A stretch of DNA of 64,000 nt from Virgibacillus siamensis (GCF_900162695.1 NZ_FUIH01000007.1:3162001-3226000), one strand, 5' to 3'. Positions 37,707 through 52,114 are shown, counted from the first letter of the stretch. Notes: generated from the sequence alone by a model not told the origin. Program-made: numbers and translations.

Positions 37707-38843
37707 ATGAAATTTATTATTCAGCGTGATCAATTAATTTCCAGTGTTCAAGATGTCATGAAAGCTATCTCATCCAGAACCGCAATTCCAATATTAACGG
37801 GAATGAAAATTGAAGCGACCGCTAATGGCATTAAATTAACTGGCAGTGATTCAGACATCTCTATCGAATCATTTATCCCTGCTGAGGAAGATGGAATTGT
37901 CAATGCGGAACAAATTGAACCAGGAAGTATTGTTATTCAAGCACGTTACTTTCCTGATATTGTCCGCAAATTGCCTGAAAAAACAGTTGAAATCGAAACA
38001 GATTCAAATCTGAATGTAACAATTCGTTCCGGGAAAGCTGAATTTAATTTGAATGGACAAGATGCTGAAGAATATCCACAGCTGCCGAATCTGCAAAGTG
38101 AAAATAGTTTTGAATTACAGACAGATCTTTTAAAAAGTTTAATTAAACAAACGGTATTCGCCGTTTCTACAATGGAAACACGGCCGATTCTTACAGGTGT
38201 TCATATAAAACTGGAAAACAGTACGTTAAGTTTTACAGCAACAGACAGTCACCGGCTTGCTGCACGCGAATTACCGATACAGGAATCAAATGGTGATCTT
38301 TCAAGTGTTGTTGTACCGGGAAAAAGCTTAAATGAGTTATATAAAATCTTGGATGATACAGAAGAAAAAATAGAAATAAGTGTTACAAACAATCAAATTC
38401 TTTTTCAGACGAAACATTTAAATTTCCTGTCAAGATTGCTTGATGGCAATTATCCGGAAACGTCAAGACTTATTCCGGATCAAAGCAAAACGACAATTCA
38501 TGTGAAAACGAAGGAACTGATTCATACAATTGACCGTGCTTCACTGCTTGCTAAGGAAGATCGAAATAACGTGGTCCGGCTGGCAACAAAAGGTACTTCG
38601 CTTTTGGAAATTACCAGTAATTCTCCAGAAGTAGGACAGGTTGCGGAAGAAATTTCTGTTCAATCGGTTGAGGGAGAAGAATTAAAAATATCATTCAGTT
38701 CCAAATACATGCTGGATGCATTAAAGGCAATTGAATATGATGATGTAAAAATTGAATTCACCGGTGCCATGCGCCCATTCATCATAAAACCGGAAAATGA
38801 CGATTCAGTACTGCAATTAATACTGCCTGTCCGGACGTATTAA
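37707..38843 (+). CDS. dnaN: DNA polymerase III beta subunit (sliding clamp)
   Basis: 378 aa, same length as in B. subtilis. Three clamp folds; MKFIIQRDQL start, ISSRTAIPILTGMKIEA, RPILTGVHI, TDSHRLAARE and the C-terminal MRPFIIKPENDDSVLQLILPVR. The ATG after AAAGGAG was chosen; an in-frame ATG nine codons earlier lacks a site. A strong terminator and two repeat elements separate it from yaaA. Confidence 0.98.
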   Translation: MKFIIQRDQLISSVQDVMKAISSRTAIPILTGMKIEATANGIKLTGSDSDISIESFIPAEEDGIVNAEQIEPGSIVIQARYFPDIVRKLPEKTVEIETDSNLNVTIRSGKAEFNLNGQDAEEYPQLPNLQSENSFELQTDLLKSLIKQTVFAVSTMETRPILTGVHIKLENSTLSFTATDSHRLAARELPIQESNGDLSSVVVPGKSLNELYKILDDTEEKIEISVTNNQILFQTKHLNFLSRLLDGNYPETSRLIPDQSKTTIHVKTKELIHTIDRASLLAKEDRNNVVRLATKGTSLLEITSNSPEVGQVAEEISVQSVEGEELKISFSSKYMLDALKAIEYDDVKIEFTGAMRPFIIKPENDDSVLQLILPVRTY

Positions 38844-38872
38844 AATTTCTTTTTAGTGGTTCTCCGGCCAAC

Positions 38873-38989
38873 GCCGGTGGAATATACTCGCTTTCCGCGG
38901 GCAAGTGCCGAGCCTCCTCAGCTCGTCCCTCGCCTGCGGGGTCTCGCCTAGCTTGTTCTTCCCGCAGGAGTCTCGCATATTCCACCGGC
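38873..38989. repeat. Palindromic intergenic repeat A2
   Basis: 117 bp with perfect 13-bp inverted ends GCCGGTGGAATAT / ATATTCCACCGGC. Inside are CCTGCGGG / CCCGCAGG and CGAGC / GCTCG stems, so it can fold as a closed stem carrying two hairpins. It is the full-length relative of A1 and is related, in opposite orientation, to A3. I recognise the CTCCTGCGGG...GAGACCCCGCAG core as common in Bacillaceae intergenic DNA, from memory. Confidence 0.85.
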
Positions 38990-39068
38990 TAGTTTAGTGG
39001 TTTCAAGATTTGTTATGAAGGCCAATATCTATTTTGATATTAAGCTATAGTGCACAATACCCAGCGTA

Positions 39069-39178
39069 GGAAAAACACGAAGACTCCTGCGGGAAAGCGA
39101 AGACGATGAGACCCCGCAGTGAGTGGTTTTCTCACGAGGAGGCTCATCGCGAGCCCGCGGAAAGCGAAGTGTTTTTCC
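39069..39178. repeat. Palindromic intergenic repeat A3 (inverted to A2)
   Basis: 110 bp with 10-bp inverted ends GGAAAAACAC / GTGTTTTTCC unlike those of A1 and A2. The core (GAAGACTCCTGCGGGAA, GAGACCCCGCAG, GAGGAGGCTC, GCCCGCGGAAAGCGA) is the reverse complement of A2's. Internal stems: CTGCGGG / CCCGCAG, GTGAG / CTCAC and GGCTC / GAGCC. Confidence 0.85.
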
Positions 39179-39243
39179 GGAGCGGTGGCATAGATTTTTT
39201 TATAAATTAATTAATCTTTTAGAAACAGCAAATAATATAAAGA

Positions 39244-39272
39244 GCTCTTATCAATGCGATAAGAGCTTTTCT
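39244..39272 (+). terminator. Terminator before yaaA (dnaA-dnaN unit)
   Basis: Stem GCTCTTATC / GATAAGAGC with a 5-nt loop and a TTTT tail, about 400 nt after the dnaN stop and past both repeats. Confidence 0.8.
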
Positions 39273-39382
39273 AATCGCTTAAACAGTATTTCCTTCCCAT
39301 AAGTCCAAAACTTTAGTAAAATAGATAGAAGGTACTTAAATAGTGTTAGATTAAATTTCTTCAAAAAATTTGGTGATGGATC

Positions 39383-39601
39383 ATGCACGAAGAAGTAAAA
39401 ATAAATACGGACTTTATTACACTTGGACAATTTATTAAATTGATCAATATTCTGGAATCCGGCGGAATGGTTAAAGCATTTTTACAAGACCAGGGAGCGC
39501 TGGTTAACGGTGAATTGGAACATCGCCGCGGCAGAAAACTTTATCCGGAAGATATTGTTGAAATTGAAAATGCCGGATCTTTCATTGTTTCCAAGGATTA
39601 A
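39383..39601 (+). CDS. yaaA: S4 domain-containing protein YaaA
   Basis: 72 aa. ITLGQFIKLINILESGGMVKAFLQDQGALVNGE is a small S4 RNA-binding fold; conserved between dnaN and recF in Firmicutes and linked to ribosome biogenesis. 15 nt before recF. Confidence 0.93.
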   Translation: MHEEVKINTDFITLGQFIKLINILESGGMVKAFLQDQGALVNGELEHRRGRKLYPEDIVEIENAGSFIVSKD

Positions 39602-39616
39602 TTTTGGTGATTTTTC

Positions 39617-40729
39617 ATGCACATTGAACAATTAAAATTAAAAAACTACCGCAATTACACGGAGCTCGAATTAACCTTTGACGATAAAATCAATGTCATT
39701 ATCGGTGAAAATGCACAAGGCAAAACAAACCTTATGGAAGCAATCTACCTGCTTGCCTTTACCAAATCACACCGGACGACAAGGGAGAAAGAGCTGATTC
39801 AATGGGAAGCAGATTATGCTAAAATAGAAGGCAGAATAACAAAACGCAGTCAGTCGTTCCCGCTTGAAATTGTCCTTTCAGGCAAAGGGAAAAAGGCAAA
39901 GTTAAATCGAATTGAACAAAAACGCCTCAGTGATTATATTGGCACACTGAATGTAGTTATGTTCGCACCGGAGGATTTGACTTTGGTAAAAGGTCCACCG
40001 CAAATTCGAAGACGATTTATCGATATGGAACTTGGTCAAATTCAGCCTAAATATATTTATCACCTTGGTCAATTTCAAAAAATATTGAAGCAGCGCAATC
40101 ATTTTTTAAAACAACTTCAGCGTAATTACCAGACTGATCGTACAATGCTTGATGTTCTGACGGAGCAGTTGGTTGAACATGCTGCAACACTGCTTGAGCG
40201 CAGATTTATATTTTTGGAATTGCTCCGTAAATGGGCTGCTCCCATTCATCATGGAATCAGCCGGGAATTAGAAAATCTCGAAATAACGTATGCTCCTACG
40301 ATTGACGTATCGGAAGACGCTGAAAAGGGAACAATAGAGAGTATCTATCGCAATCAGTTTCAAGAAATACAAGAAAAAGAGATTGAACGTGGTACAACCC
40401 TGATTGGTCCGCATCGTGATGACCTTATTTTTCATGTTAACGGAAAAAATGTACAAACGTATGGATCACAGGGGCAACAGCGGACAGCAGCACTGTCTGT
40501 AAAGCTTGCGGAAATAGAATTGATTTTCAATGAAGTCGGTGAATACCCGGTTTTGCTTTTGGATGATGTGCTGAGTGAACTGGATGATTTTCGGCAATCC
40601 CATTTGCTGAATACAATCCAGGGAAAAGTACAAACGTTTGTATCTACTACAAGTGTCAAGGGAATTAATCATGAAACACTGAAAGATGCTGAACTGTTCC
40701 GGGTGGAAAATGGGCAAGTATTTACATAG
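39617..40729 (+). CDS. recF: DNA replication and repair protein RecF
   Basis: 370 aa SMC-like ATPase. [14 protein letters not shown], Walker [14 protein letters not shown], signature [19 protein letters not shown], Walker [15 protein letters not shown]. It helps load RecA at gaps with RecO and RecR. Between yaaA and remB. Confidence 0.97.
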   Translation: MHIEQLKLKNYRNYTELELTFDDKINVIIGENAQGKTNLMEAIYLLAFTKSHRTTREKELIQWEADYAKIEGRITKRSQSFPLEIVLSGKGKKAKLNRIEQKRLSDYIGTLNVVMFAPEDLTLVKGPPQIRRRFIDMELGQIQPKYIYHLGQFQKILKQRNHFLKQLQRNYQTDRTMLDVLTEQLVEHAATLLERRFIFLELLRKWAAPIHHGISRELENLEITYAPTIDVSEDAEKGTIESIYRNQFQEIQEKEIERGTTLIGPHRDDLIFHVNGKNVQTYGSQGQQRTAALSVKLAEIELIFNEVGEYPVLLLDDVLSELDDFRQSHLLNTIQGKVQTFVSTTSVKGINHETLKDAELFRVENGQVFT

Positions 40730-40744
40730 ACGTGGAGGAATACG

Positions 40745-41029
40745 ATGTTTATTCACATTGGCAATGATAACGTTGTTCAATCGAAGGATGTCATTACAAT
40801 TATCGATCGCAATGTTGTGTCATCCTCAACGATTATGGAAGAAATGATGGACAATATGGGCCGGCAGGAAAAAGTCTATGGTCCAACCGAAAAAGCTAAA
40901 TCAGTTGTGATAACAAATGATCAAATATATTTTAGCTCATTATCTGTTCCGACTTTAAAGAAAAGGGCCAGTATGATTTCTACAATCAGTAAACTGGAAG
41001 ATTTTTCGGATGAACTGGAAGAAGAATAA
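40745..41029 (+). CDS. remB: Extracellular matrix regulator RemB (YaaB)
   Basis: 94 aa, DUF370 family. FIHIGNDNVVQSKDVITIIDRNVV and KSVVITNDQIYFSSLSVPTLKKRA are characteristic. In B. subtilis remB affects matrix genes; the related RemA binds DNA as an octameric ring. It ends in an acidic tail (EDFSDELEEE). 33 nt before gyrB. Confidence 0.92.
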   Translation: MFIHIGNDNVVQSKDVITIIDRNVVSSSTIMEEMMDNMGRQEKVYGPTEKAKSVVITNDQIYFSSLSVPTLKKRASMISTISKLEDFSDELEEE

Positions 41030-41062
41030 AGATTTACCCACAAAGAAACGTAGGTGAAATGA

Positions 41063-42985
<1,923 letters not shown>

Positions 42986-43123
42986 ATAGTTTTTTGAACG
43001 GCGGCTGTTATAAACGGCCGACTGCGGAATATACCATCATACGACAGCTGTGAAGTATGTTTATATATATAATTGGCGCTATTTACGCGCTACGCTTTTT
43101 CCTATGATTTGGAGGTAATTTGA

Positions 43124-45622
43124 ATGGCGGATCAACAACGTCCGAGCGTTAAAGAAATAAATATAAGCAAGGAAATGCGCACATCGTTTTTGGATTATGC
43201 GATGAGTGTCATTGTATCACGTGCTCTTCCGGATGTTCGTGATGGAATGAAGCCGGTACACCGCAGAATTTTATATGCCATGAATGACCTTGGAATGCAT
43301 GCAGATAAAGCATATAAAAAATCTGCACGTATTGTCGGAGAGGTCATCGGTAAGTATCATCCGCATGGCGATTCAGCTGTTTATGAAGCAATGGTGCGGA
43401 TGGCACAGGATTTCAGCTACCGTAATATGCTTGTTGACGGGCATGGGAACTTTGGTTCAGTTGACGGTGATTCGGCTGCTGCAATGCGTTATACCGAGGC
43501 ACGCATGTCCAAGATTTCTATGGAATTGCTGCGTGATATCAATAAAGATACAATCGATTATCAGGATAACTACGACGGAACGGAACGGGAACCAGTCGTA
43601 TTTCCTGCGCGCTTTCCAAATCTGCTTGTCAATGGGACATCAGGTATTGCCGTTGGTATGGCCACCAATATCCCACCACATAATCTGGGAGAAACCATTG
43701 ATGCCGTTTTGGCAATAAGCAGAAATCCGGAAATTACAATTGACGAGCTGATGGAAGCGTATATTCACGGACCGGATTTTCCAACAGCTGGACAAATCCT
43801 TGGCAGGAGCGGAATCCGGAAAGCATACGAAACAGGTAAGGGCTCCATCACCATTCGAGCCAAAACCAATATTGAAGAACATGCCAATGGAAAAGCAACC
43901 ATTATCGCGACGGAACTGCCGTATCAGGTTAATAAGGCAAAATTGATTGAAAAAATTGCCGAGCTTGTCCGAGATAAACGGATTGATGGCATTACTGACC
44001 TGCGGGATGAATCGGACCGCACGGGACTTCGTGTTGTAATTGAACTGCGCCGTGATGTCAATCCAAATGTTGTCCTGAACAATTTATATAAATATACGGC
44101 ACTGCAAACGACCTTTGGCATTAATATGCTCGCCCTTGTGGATGGCAGGCCGAAAGTGTTATCCGTAAAACAGTGTCTTGAATATTATCTGGAACATCAG
44201 AAAGAAATTATTAAACGGCGTACTGCCTTTGAGTTGCGCAAGGCAGAAGCCCGCGCGCATATTTTGGAAGGCTTGCGAATTGCGCTTGATCATCTTGATG
44301 AAGTGATTGATTTGATCCGCAGTTCCCAAACAACTGATATTGCACGCGATGGTCTGATGGAACGTTTCGGTCTGTCCGAAAAACAGGCACAGGCCATTTT
44401 GGATATGCGCCTGCAGCGTCTGACAGGTTTGGAACGGGAAAAAATTGAAAGTGAATATAATGATCTCGTGAAGCTGATTGAAGAACTGAAGGCAATTTTG
44501 GCCAGTGAAGAAAAGGTCCTGGAAATTATCCGGGACGAGCTGACAGACATTAAGGAAAAATATAGTGATCCACGCCGTACGGAAATTGTTGTCGGCGGTG
44601 CAGACTTTATTGAGGATGAGGATTTGATTCCGGTTGAAAATATCGTAATCACATTGACCCATCAAGGATATATAAAGCGTCTGCCTGCTTCAACATATCG
44701 TACTCAAAAACGCGGCGGACGCGGAATTCAGGGGATGGGTACAAACGAGGATGACTTTGTCGAACACCTTGTTTCAACGTCTACACATGATACAATTCTT
44801 TTCTTCACGAACAAAGGAAAGGTTTATCGGGCAAAAGGGTATGAAGTTCCTGAATTTAGCCGAACGGCAAAAGGAATTCCAATCATCAATCTGCTGCAGA
44901 TTGAAAAAGGTGAATGGATTAATGCGGTTATTTCCGTTAATGAATTCAGTGAAGATTGGTATTTGTTCTTTACAACGAAACACGGTATTTCCAAACGAAC
45001 GCAGCTGTCCAATTTTGCCAACATCCGTAAAGGCGGCCTGATTGCAGTTGGACTGCGTGAGGAAGATGAACTGATTTCGGTTCGTATGACAGATGGTACG
45101 AAGGATATTATGATTGGTACCAGAAATGGTTATCTGATCCGTTTTCCGGAAGACCAGGTACGTTCCATGGGCAGAACGGCCGCCGGCGTCCGAGGAATTA
45201 CACTGCGGGGCGAAGATGAAGTAATCTCCATGGAAATTCTTGAGGAAGGCTTGCAAGTGCTCCATGTGACGAATAAAGGGATTGGAAAACGAACACCGGA
45301 AGACCAATACCGGATTACCAACCGAGGCGGCAAGGGAATTTTCACTTGTAAGCTTGCCGATACAGATCATGTGGCAGCCATTAAAGCTGTAAATGGTGAA
45401 GAAGATATTATGCTTATTACGGTTGCCGGTGTATTGATTCGTATACCAGTTTCCGGAATTTCACAAACAGGCAGAAACACGATGGGTGTAAAGCTGATCA
45501 GGCTGCATGAAGATGAAGAAGTTGCTACAGTTGCAAAAGTGGAACCGGAAGAGGAAGAAGATCCGGAAGAAGCAGATGCTGAAAATGACGAAGCAGCTGA
45601 AACGGAAGACGACGAATCCTAA
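43124..45622 (+). CDS. gyrA: DNA gyrase subunit A
   Basis: 832 aa. Breakage-reunion domain with [17 protein letters not shown] and active-site Tyr in [10 protein letters not shown]; at the quinolone hotspots the sequence reads GDSAVYE, i.e. the sensitive-type Ser and Glu. Coiled coil, then the beta-pinwheel with the GyrA box [13 protein letters not shown] QKRGGRGI. The last 30 residues are almost all acidic, common but long here. 138 nt after gyrB; terminator follows. Confidence 0.99.
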   Translation: MADQQRPSVKEINISKEMRTSFLDYAMSVIVSRALPDVRDGMKPVHRRILYAMNDLGMHADKAYKKSARIVGEVIGKYHPHGDSAVYEAMVRMAQDFSYRNMLVDGHGNFGSVDGDSAAAMRYTEARMSKISMELLRDINKDTIDYQDNYDGTEREPVVFPARFPNLLVNGTSGIAVGMATNIPPHNLGETIDAVLAISRNPEITIDELMEAYIHGPDFPTAGQILGRSGIRKAYETGKGSITIRAKTNIEEHANGKATIIATELPYQVNKAKLIEKIAELVRDKRIDGITDLRDESDRTGLRVVIELRRDVNPNVVLNNLYKYTALQTTFGINMLALVDGRPKVLSVKQCLEYYLEHQKEIIKRRTAFELRKAEARAHILEGLRIALDHLDEVIDLIRSSQTTDIARDGLMERFGLSEKQAQAILDMRLQRLTGLEREKIESEYNDLVKLIEELKAILASEEKVLEIIRDELTDIKEKYSDPRRTEIVVGGADFIEDEDLIPVENIVITLTHQGYIKRLPASTYRTQKRGGRGIQGMGTNEDDFVEHLVSTSTHDTILFFTNKGKVYRAKGYEVPEFSRTAKGIPIINLLQIEKGEWINAVISVNEFSEDWYLFFTTKHGISKRTQLSNFANIRKGGLIAVGLREEDELISVRMTDGTKDIMIGTRNGYLIRFPEDQVRSMGRTAAGVRGITLRGEDEVISMEILEEGLQVLHVTNKGIGKRTPEDQYRITNRGGKGIFTCKLADTDHVAAIKAVNGEEDIMLITVAGVLIRIPVSGISQTGRNTMGVKLIRLHEDEEVATVAKVEPEEEEDPEEADAENDEAAETEDDES

Positions 45623-45646
45623 TTTTATAATATAGTGCGTTAAGAT

Positions 45647-45687
45647 GGTGACACCCGGGACATGGTCAATGTGGTGTCACCTTTTTA
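45647..45687 (+). terminator. gyrA terminator
   Basis: Perfect 9-bp stem GGTGACACC / GGTGTCACC with a 17-nt loop and TTTTT tail, 24 nt after gyrA. Confidence 0.9.
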
Positions 45688-45719
45688 TATGGAATTTTCA
45701 AAAAGGAGGAGCGTTGCTT

Positions 45720-46442
45720 ATGGAGAAATATGAAGAAAAGGCAAAGATAGAATTAATACAATGGCGGAAGAAAATTTCCAAAAAATCATCCATGTTCAAT
45801 CAACTGGCAAAAAAAGCGCAAAATAAGATCAATGAAAAAATACCTGAAAAGGCGCACCGAATTATAACCGAGAGCATTAAAAAGATGGTGCAGGCAACAT
45901 TGATTGGATCGGAGTATACTGTTAAGGCTCCGGAAAGCTCTCCTTCGACATTGGAAGATATAGAAAAACTTGTTTTGGCAAAAAAGGATGTATATAAGCG
46001 GACAGCTGCTGCTGAAGGTGCGGGCACAGGTGCCGGCGGAATATTTCTGGGACTTGCGGATTTTCCGCTCCTTCTGTCAATTAAGATGCGTTTCTTATTT
46101 GAAACGGCATCACTGTATGGCTATGATATAAAAAAATACGAGGAACGCCTGTTTATCCTTTATGTTTTCCAACTGGCTTTTTCCAGTGACAGCCACCGGG
46201 AAAAGACAATTGATACAATCGAGCACTGGCAGCGGGAAAAAGATAAACTCACTAAGCTTGACTGGCATGTTTTTCAGCAGGAATACAGGGATTATATTGA
46301 TTTTGTAAAAATGCTGCAGCTTGTCCCGGGAATTGGTGCCGTTATTGGTGCTTATGCAAATTACAATTTACTTGATCACCTTGGTGAAACGGCGATGAAT
46401 TGTTATCGGATCCGTTATTTTCTTGGGGATCGTTTAAATTGA
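45720..46442 (+). CDS. EcsC family protein
   Basis: 240 aa. AAAEGAGTGAGGIFLGLADFPLLLSIKMRFLFETASLYGYD and PGIGAVIGAYANY are hallmarks of the EcsC family, first seen beside the EcsAB ABC transporter; function unknown. The ATG after AAAAAGGAGG was chosen over the longer open frame. Its last 28 bp overlap the end of convergent yaaC. Confidence 0.88.
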   Translation: MEKYEEKAKIELIQWRKKISKKSSMFNQLAKKAQNKINEKIPEKAHRIITESIKKMVQATLIGSEYTVKAPESSPSTLEDIEKLVLAKKDVYKRTAAAEGAGTGAGGIFLGLADFPLLLSIKMRFLFETASLYGYDIKKYEERLFILYVFQLAFSSDSHREKTIDTIEHWQREKDKLTKLDWHVFQQEYRDYIDFVKMLQLVPGIGAVIGAYANYNLLDHLGETAMNCYRIRYFLGDRLN

Positions 46443-47380
46443 TGCACCAAGTCATTTCCAAGCGAAAGCGGTACTTTTTCTGCTGAAATTTGTAAAAAAC
46501 GTTTGATAAACGGAAAATCAATTTCGGCCTTTGCATTTAGAAGTTCCCCCCACCATTCTGTCTCATAACGGCTGATCATACTTAAGTTATAGAGCACAAG
46601 ATAATGCACCAGGGTCTCAGGGAACGGAAGAAAATGATTTCTGTCTTTTGGAAAGTAAATTTCCCCTTTGCTGTTTTGAAAGAACGGTCCGGTGGAATCC
46701 GAAACAGGCTTCGACAATTCGACATTTAGCTTACCGGAATGAACAGTTACAGCGGTGATTTCCGGCAAATGTTTGCCGACCCGCTTCACAAAGGCGTGTT
46801 CAGTAAGCATATAACTATCCAGCAGATCCAACGGAAAAAACATGCTGGTTGCATCTTTTTTTCCAACAGGGACAAGCCTTTCTTCATTCGTGTAGGCAAA
46901 TAACGGGTTGATCTCGGGAATAAGGGAAAGCAATTCCTCCATTTTAATTTTTTCAAACGGAATTGTATCCATGTTGTACAAATGTTTTGCGATATAAGTA
47001 AACAAGCCTTTGTGCTGTGTTTTTACTTCATCTGACATAAATGTATAGTTTTTTTTCTTACGTTTCCTGGTGGAGACACCATGTGCCAAAATGGATGTCG
47101 ATTCCGGATAATCCGGCCGTTTTGTTAACAGACATGCTTTAAATAAATGGGATGCCCCATAAAATAATAAAACCGGCCGAAGTAGCAAATCCATTTCCAT
47201 TGCTTGCTCAATAAAACGGATTCCGTGTTCTGCATAATACATAAAAGCGTTAGCGTTTTTGTAACTTTTTGCTTCTGCATCGGCAACGTTTTGTTGTTGA
47301 TAACAATGGCATAAATAGTCAAATGCTGTCTCTTGTGATTGGACATATGTAAAAAATAATGAAATATCTTCTTTTTTCAT
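46415..47380 (-). CDS. yaaC: YaaC family protein
   Basis: 321 aa. FYGASHLFKACLLTKRPDYPESTSILAHGVSTRKRKKK and YNLSMISRYETEWWGELL match YaaC, which neighbours guaB in B. subtilis; function unknown. Starts at MKKEDISLFFTYVQSQ with GGGGG upstream; the frame continues far upstream without a start site and runs into guaB. Read against its neighbours and divergent from guaB. Confidence 0.9.
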   Translation of the reverse strand: MKKEDISLFFTYVQSQETAFDYLCHCYQQQNVADAEAKSYKNANAFMYYAEHGIRFIEQAMEMDLLLRPVLLFYGASHLFKACLLTKRPDYPESTSILAHGVSTRKRKKKNYTFMSDEVKTQHKGLFTYIAKHLYNMDTIPFEKIKMEELLSLIPEINPLFAYTNEERLVPVGKKDATSMFFPLDLLDSYMLTEHAFVKRVGKHLPEITAVTVHSGKLNVELSKPVSDSTGPFFQNSKGEIYFPKDRNHFLPFPETLVHYLVLYNLSMISRYETEWWGELLNAKAEIDFPFIKRFLQISAEKVPLSLGNDLVHQFKRSPRK

Positions 47381-47545
47381 CCTTTTCCCCCTTTTCTGTT
47401 CAAATATTTTGAATCTAATTTCTTTTTTTGTGAGCTGGCAATCCTGTTGAAAAAGCGCGGTTGTTGGCGTATTGTATATAACAATAGAAACAAGTATAGT
47501 TTGACCCAAATCTTGATTTATAGTCATTTTGACAATATATAATAA

Positions 47546-49033
<1,488 letters not shown>

Positions 49034-49247
49034 TTGCGCAGCGGAATAAATTCGTTCGACAAAACTGTCGGATTCGCCCAACTATATTACAGCTTGATCA
49101 AAAAAAATACATTTGTTTAAAAATTTTCATAGATGGGGATCATTCCCTGTCTATTTTTTCATTCTCTTTTATGGTAAAATATCAGGGTGCTTCCTATTTT
49201 TAATAGAAAGTATTAATATAATTCATTCATGTTGGAGGTTAAAGAAA

Positions 49248-50585
49248 GTGAAACATAAGCTACAAAAAGGATTGTCATTTTTACTGATAGCGTTGGTAAT
49301 GATGACTACAGTAATTGCACAGCCGTTTTCTGCAAAAGCAGCGGGGTCGTTAAACATAGAAGCGGAATCAGCTATTTTGGTTGATGCTGAATCGGGAAAG
49401 ATTGTATACTCTAAAAATCCTGATATTAAACTGCCTCCAGCAAGTATGACGAAAATGATGAGTGAATATCTTGTATTGGAAGCTATTAAATCCGGTAAAA
49501 TCGACTGGGATACAACGACACAGGTCAGTAATTATGCATACAGCATTTCGGCTGACTCCACCTTCTCAGGTATTGGATTGACAAAAGGGAAACCGTATAA
49601 GGTAAAAGAATTGTATAAAGCAATGGCCATTTTTTCCGATAATGGTGCTACAATTGCACTGGCAGAACTTGTAGCAGGTTCTGAAGGCAATTTTGTCAAA
49701 ATGATGAATAAAACAGCAAAAGAAATGGGTCTTCCAGATTATAAATTTGTAAATTCCACTGGACTTTCCAATAAGTGGCTTGGTGATAATGTTCCAGAAG
49801 GCACTGATCCTAATGCGAATAATTTATTATCTGCACGTTCAGCAGCACTTCTTGCATTTAATCTGATAAAAGACCATCCGGAAGCGTTGGACTATACAAG
49901 CATGATTGAAACAAAATTTGAAGGCTATAAAGTGGAGAACCTGAACTGGATGCTTCCACATAAGGCTACATATTTGAAACAGTTCCATTACAAAGGGGTG
50001 GACGGTTTAAAAACCGGCTATACCGATCTGGCAGGGTATTGTTTTACCGGTACTGTCGAGCGAAACGGACAGCGTTTTATCTCAGTAGTGATGAAAACGA
50101 AAAGTAAAGCTGAACGTTTTCAGGAAACGGAAAAACTGTATGAATATGCATTCAGCAATTTCGAATCCAAAAAGCTTTTTTCAAAGGGTTATCAGTTGAA
50201 GGATAAATCAACAATTCCTGTTTCAAAAGGGAAAAAGGACACTGTGGAAATTGCAACAAAAGAGGCATTCAAAGCACCTGTCAAAAAAGGTGAAAAAAAG
50301 AAATACGGCATCAAATACCATATTGATAAAGATAAATTGAATAAAGATGGGGAGCTTGCTGCCCCGATTAAAAAAGGCGAAAAAATCGGAACTGCTGAAC
50401 TTGTTTATAAGGGTGATGCAGACTATGGTTATATCTTCCCTGGCGATGATAAACAAACTGTTGCATTAGTCGCACAGGATTCCGTAGAAAAAGATAATTG
50501 GTTCATGCTTACATTAGGATCTATTGGTAATTTCTTTTCCGATTTATTCGGTTCCATCGTGGATACCGTAAAAGGCTGGTTCTAA
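49248..50585 (+). CDS. dacA: D-alanyl-D-alanine carboxypeptidase DacA (PBP5)
   Basis: 445 aa from a GTG preceded by GGAGG, close to the 443 aa of B. subtilis. Signal peptide ending FSAKAAG; serine active site in PPASMTKMM (SxxK), SDN triad in IFSDNGA, KTG in DGLKTGYTD; beta-rich PBP5 C domain; C-terminal amphipathic helix (FFSDLFGSIVDTVKGWF) anchors it to the membrane. Trims the fifth D-Ala of stem peptides. 38 nt before pdxS with no clear terminator between. Confidence 0.97.
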   Translation: MKHKLQKGLSFLLIALVMMTTVIAQPFSAKAAGSLNIEAESAILVDAESGKIVYSKNPDIKLPPASMTKMMSEYLVLEAIKSGKIDWDTTTQVSNYAYSISADSTFSGIGLTKGKPYKVKELYKAMAIFSDNGATIALAELVAGSEGNFVKMMNKTAKEMGLPDYKFVNSTGLSNKWLGDNVPEGTDPNANNLLSARSAALLAFNLIKDHPEALDYTSMIETKFEGYKVENLNWMLPHKATYLKQFHYKGVDGLKTGYTDLAGYCFTGTVERNGQRFISVVMKTKSKAERFQETEKLYEYAFSNFESKKLFSKGYQLKDKSTIPVSKGKKDTVEIATKEAFKAPVKKGEKKKYGIKYHIDKDKLNKDGELAAPIKKGEKIGTAELVYKGDADYGYIFPGDDKQTVALVAQDSVEKDNWFMLTLGSIGNFFSDLFGSIVDTVKGWF

Positions 50586-50623
50586 TTTAATCACAGTAAA
50601 ATATACCACAGGGAGGAAGCAAG

Positions 50624-51508
50624 ATGACAAATACAGGAACAGACCGCGTAAAACGCGGCATGGCTGAAATGCAAAAAGGCGGCGTTATTATGGACGTTGT
50701 CAATGCCGAGCAGGCAAAAATTGCTGAACAAGCAGGAGCTGTAGCCGTAATGGCTTTGGAACGGGTTCCATCTGATATTCGTGCGGCCGGCGGGGTGGCA
50801 CGCATGGCAAGTCCGGAAATTACAGAGGAAGTCTTAAATGCTGTATCCATACCTGTTATGGCTAAAGCACGCATTGGTCATATTGTTGAAGCCCGTGTGC
50901 TTGAAGCAATGGGTGTTGACTATATTGATGAAAGTGAAGTGCTGACACCAGCAGATGAAGAATTTCATCTCAAAAAGTCAGATTACACTGTACCGTTTGT
51001 TTGCGGATGCCGTAATCTTGGTGAGGCAGCACGCCGAATCGGTGAAGGTGCGTCCATGCTCCGTACAAAAGGGGAGCCTGGTACCGGAAATATCGTAGAG
51101 GCGGTTCGCCATATGCGCCAGGTGCAATCTGAAATCAGGAAGTTGACGTCCATGTCTGATGATGAGGTCATGACGTTTGCAAAAGAAATTGGTGCACCGT
51201 ACAATCTTTTAATGGAAATTAAAACAGAGGGTCGTCTGCCTGTAGTCAATTTTGCGGCCGGTGGTGTTGCAACACCCGCTGATGCTGCTTTAATGATGCA
51301 GTTGGGAGCTGATGGTGTATTTGTCGGTTCCGGTATTTTTAAATCAAATAATCCGGAAAAGTTTGCGAAGGCAATTGTGGAAGCAACAACACATTATACG
51401 GATTACAAATTGATCGGTGAGCTTTCCAAAGGCTTGGGTACCGCAATGAAAGGTATTGAAATGAGTACATTGGAAGCACATGATCGTATGCAGGATCGCA
51501 GCGAGTAG
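50624..51508 (+). CDS. pdxS: Pyridoxal 5'-phosphate synthase subunit PdxS
   Basis: 294 aa. [21 protein letters not shown], the two catalytic lysines of VMAKARIGH (Lys81-type) and the [11 protein letters not shown] site (Lys149-type), and [32 protein letters not shown]. Twelve-subunit barrel making PLP from ribose 5-phosphate, glyceraldehyde 3-phosphate and ammonia. 15 nt before pdxT. Confidence 0.98.
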   Translation: MTNTGTDRVKRGMAEMQKGGVIMDVVNAEQAKIAEQAGAVAVMALERVPSDIRAAGGVARMASPEITEEVLNAVSIPVMAKARIGHIVEARVLEAMGVDYIDESEVLTPADEEFHLKKSDYTVPFVCGCRNLGEAARRIGEGASMLRTKGEPGTGNIVEAVRHMRQVQSEIRKLTSMSDDEVMTFAKEIGAPYNLLMEIKTEGRLPVVNFAAGGVATPADAALMMQLGADGVFVGSGIFKSNNPEKFAKAIVEATTHYTDYKLIGELSKGLGTAMKGIEMSTLEAHDRMQDRSE

Positions 51509-51523
51509 AAAGAAGGAATTCCG

Positions 51524-52114
51524 ATGACTACAATAGGAGTACTAGCATTACAAGGGGCAGTGCGTGAACATATTCGTTCGATTGAGGAAACTGGTGCCCA
51601 GGGAATAGAAGTGAAGCGAAAAGAGCAGTTCAATGAAATCGATGGTCTGATTCTTCCCGGCGGAGAGAGTACCACGATGCGCAGACTGATTGACAGTTAC
51701 GACTTTTTCGATGCGATCCGGGACTTCGGAAAACAGGGAAAGCCTGTTTTTGGAACATGTGCCGGTTTGATTTTAATGGCAAATGAGATTGCAGGACAGG
51801 AAAATGCTCATTTAGGCTTAATGGATATGAAAGTTGCCCGTAATGCATTTGGAAGACAAGTCGCCAGTTTTGAAGCGGACATGTCAGTAAAGCGTATTGG
51901 GGAACATGTTAACGCAGTGTTTATCCGGGCACCTTATATCGTTGAAGCAGGATCTGATGTGGATATTCTTGCAACATATCAGAACCATATTGTAGCAGCA
52001 CAACATGATAATTATTTGTGCACGGCGTTCCATCCGGAATTAACGGATGATAATCGTTTTATGGAATATTTTGTTCAAATGGTGGAACAATCTTTACAAA
52101 TAGTTGCATCTTAA
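51524..52114 (+). CDS. pdxT: PLP synthase glutaminase subunit PdxT
   Basis: 196 aa class I glutaminase. [15 protein letters not shown], nucleophile elbow [12 protein letters not shown] (Cys about 79), and FHPELTDD supply the Cys-His-Glu triad. Feeds ammonia to PdxS. Confidence 0.98.
   Translation: MTTIGVLALQGAVREHIRSIEETGAQGIEVKRKEQFNEIDGLILPGGESTTMRRLIDSYDFFDAIRDFGKQGKPVFGTCAGLILMANEIAGQENAHLGLMDMKVARNAFGRQVASFEADMSVKRIGEHVNAVFIRAPYIVEAGSDVDILATYQNHIVAAQHDNYLCTAFHPELTDDNRFMEYFVQMVEQSLQIVAS

Noticed and set aside
46321..46334. TTGTCCCGGGAATT as a Noc site
   Set aside because: Three mismatches to the consensus and inside the ecsC coding sequence; not better than chance.
49056..49071. CGACA-aaac-TGTCG hairpin after guaB
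   Set aside because: No T run follows, so it is not listed as a terminator.
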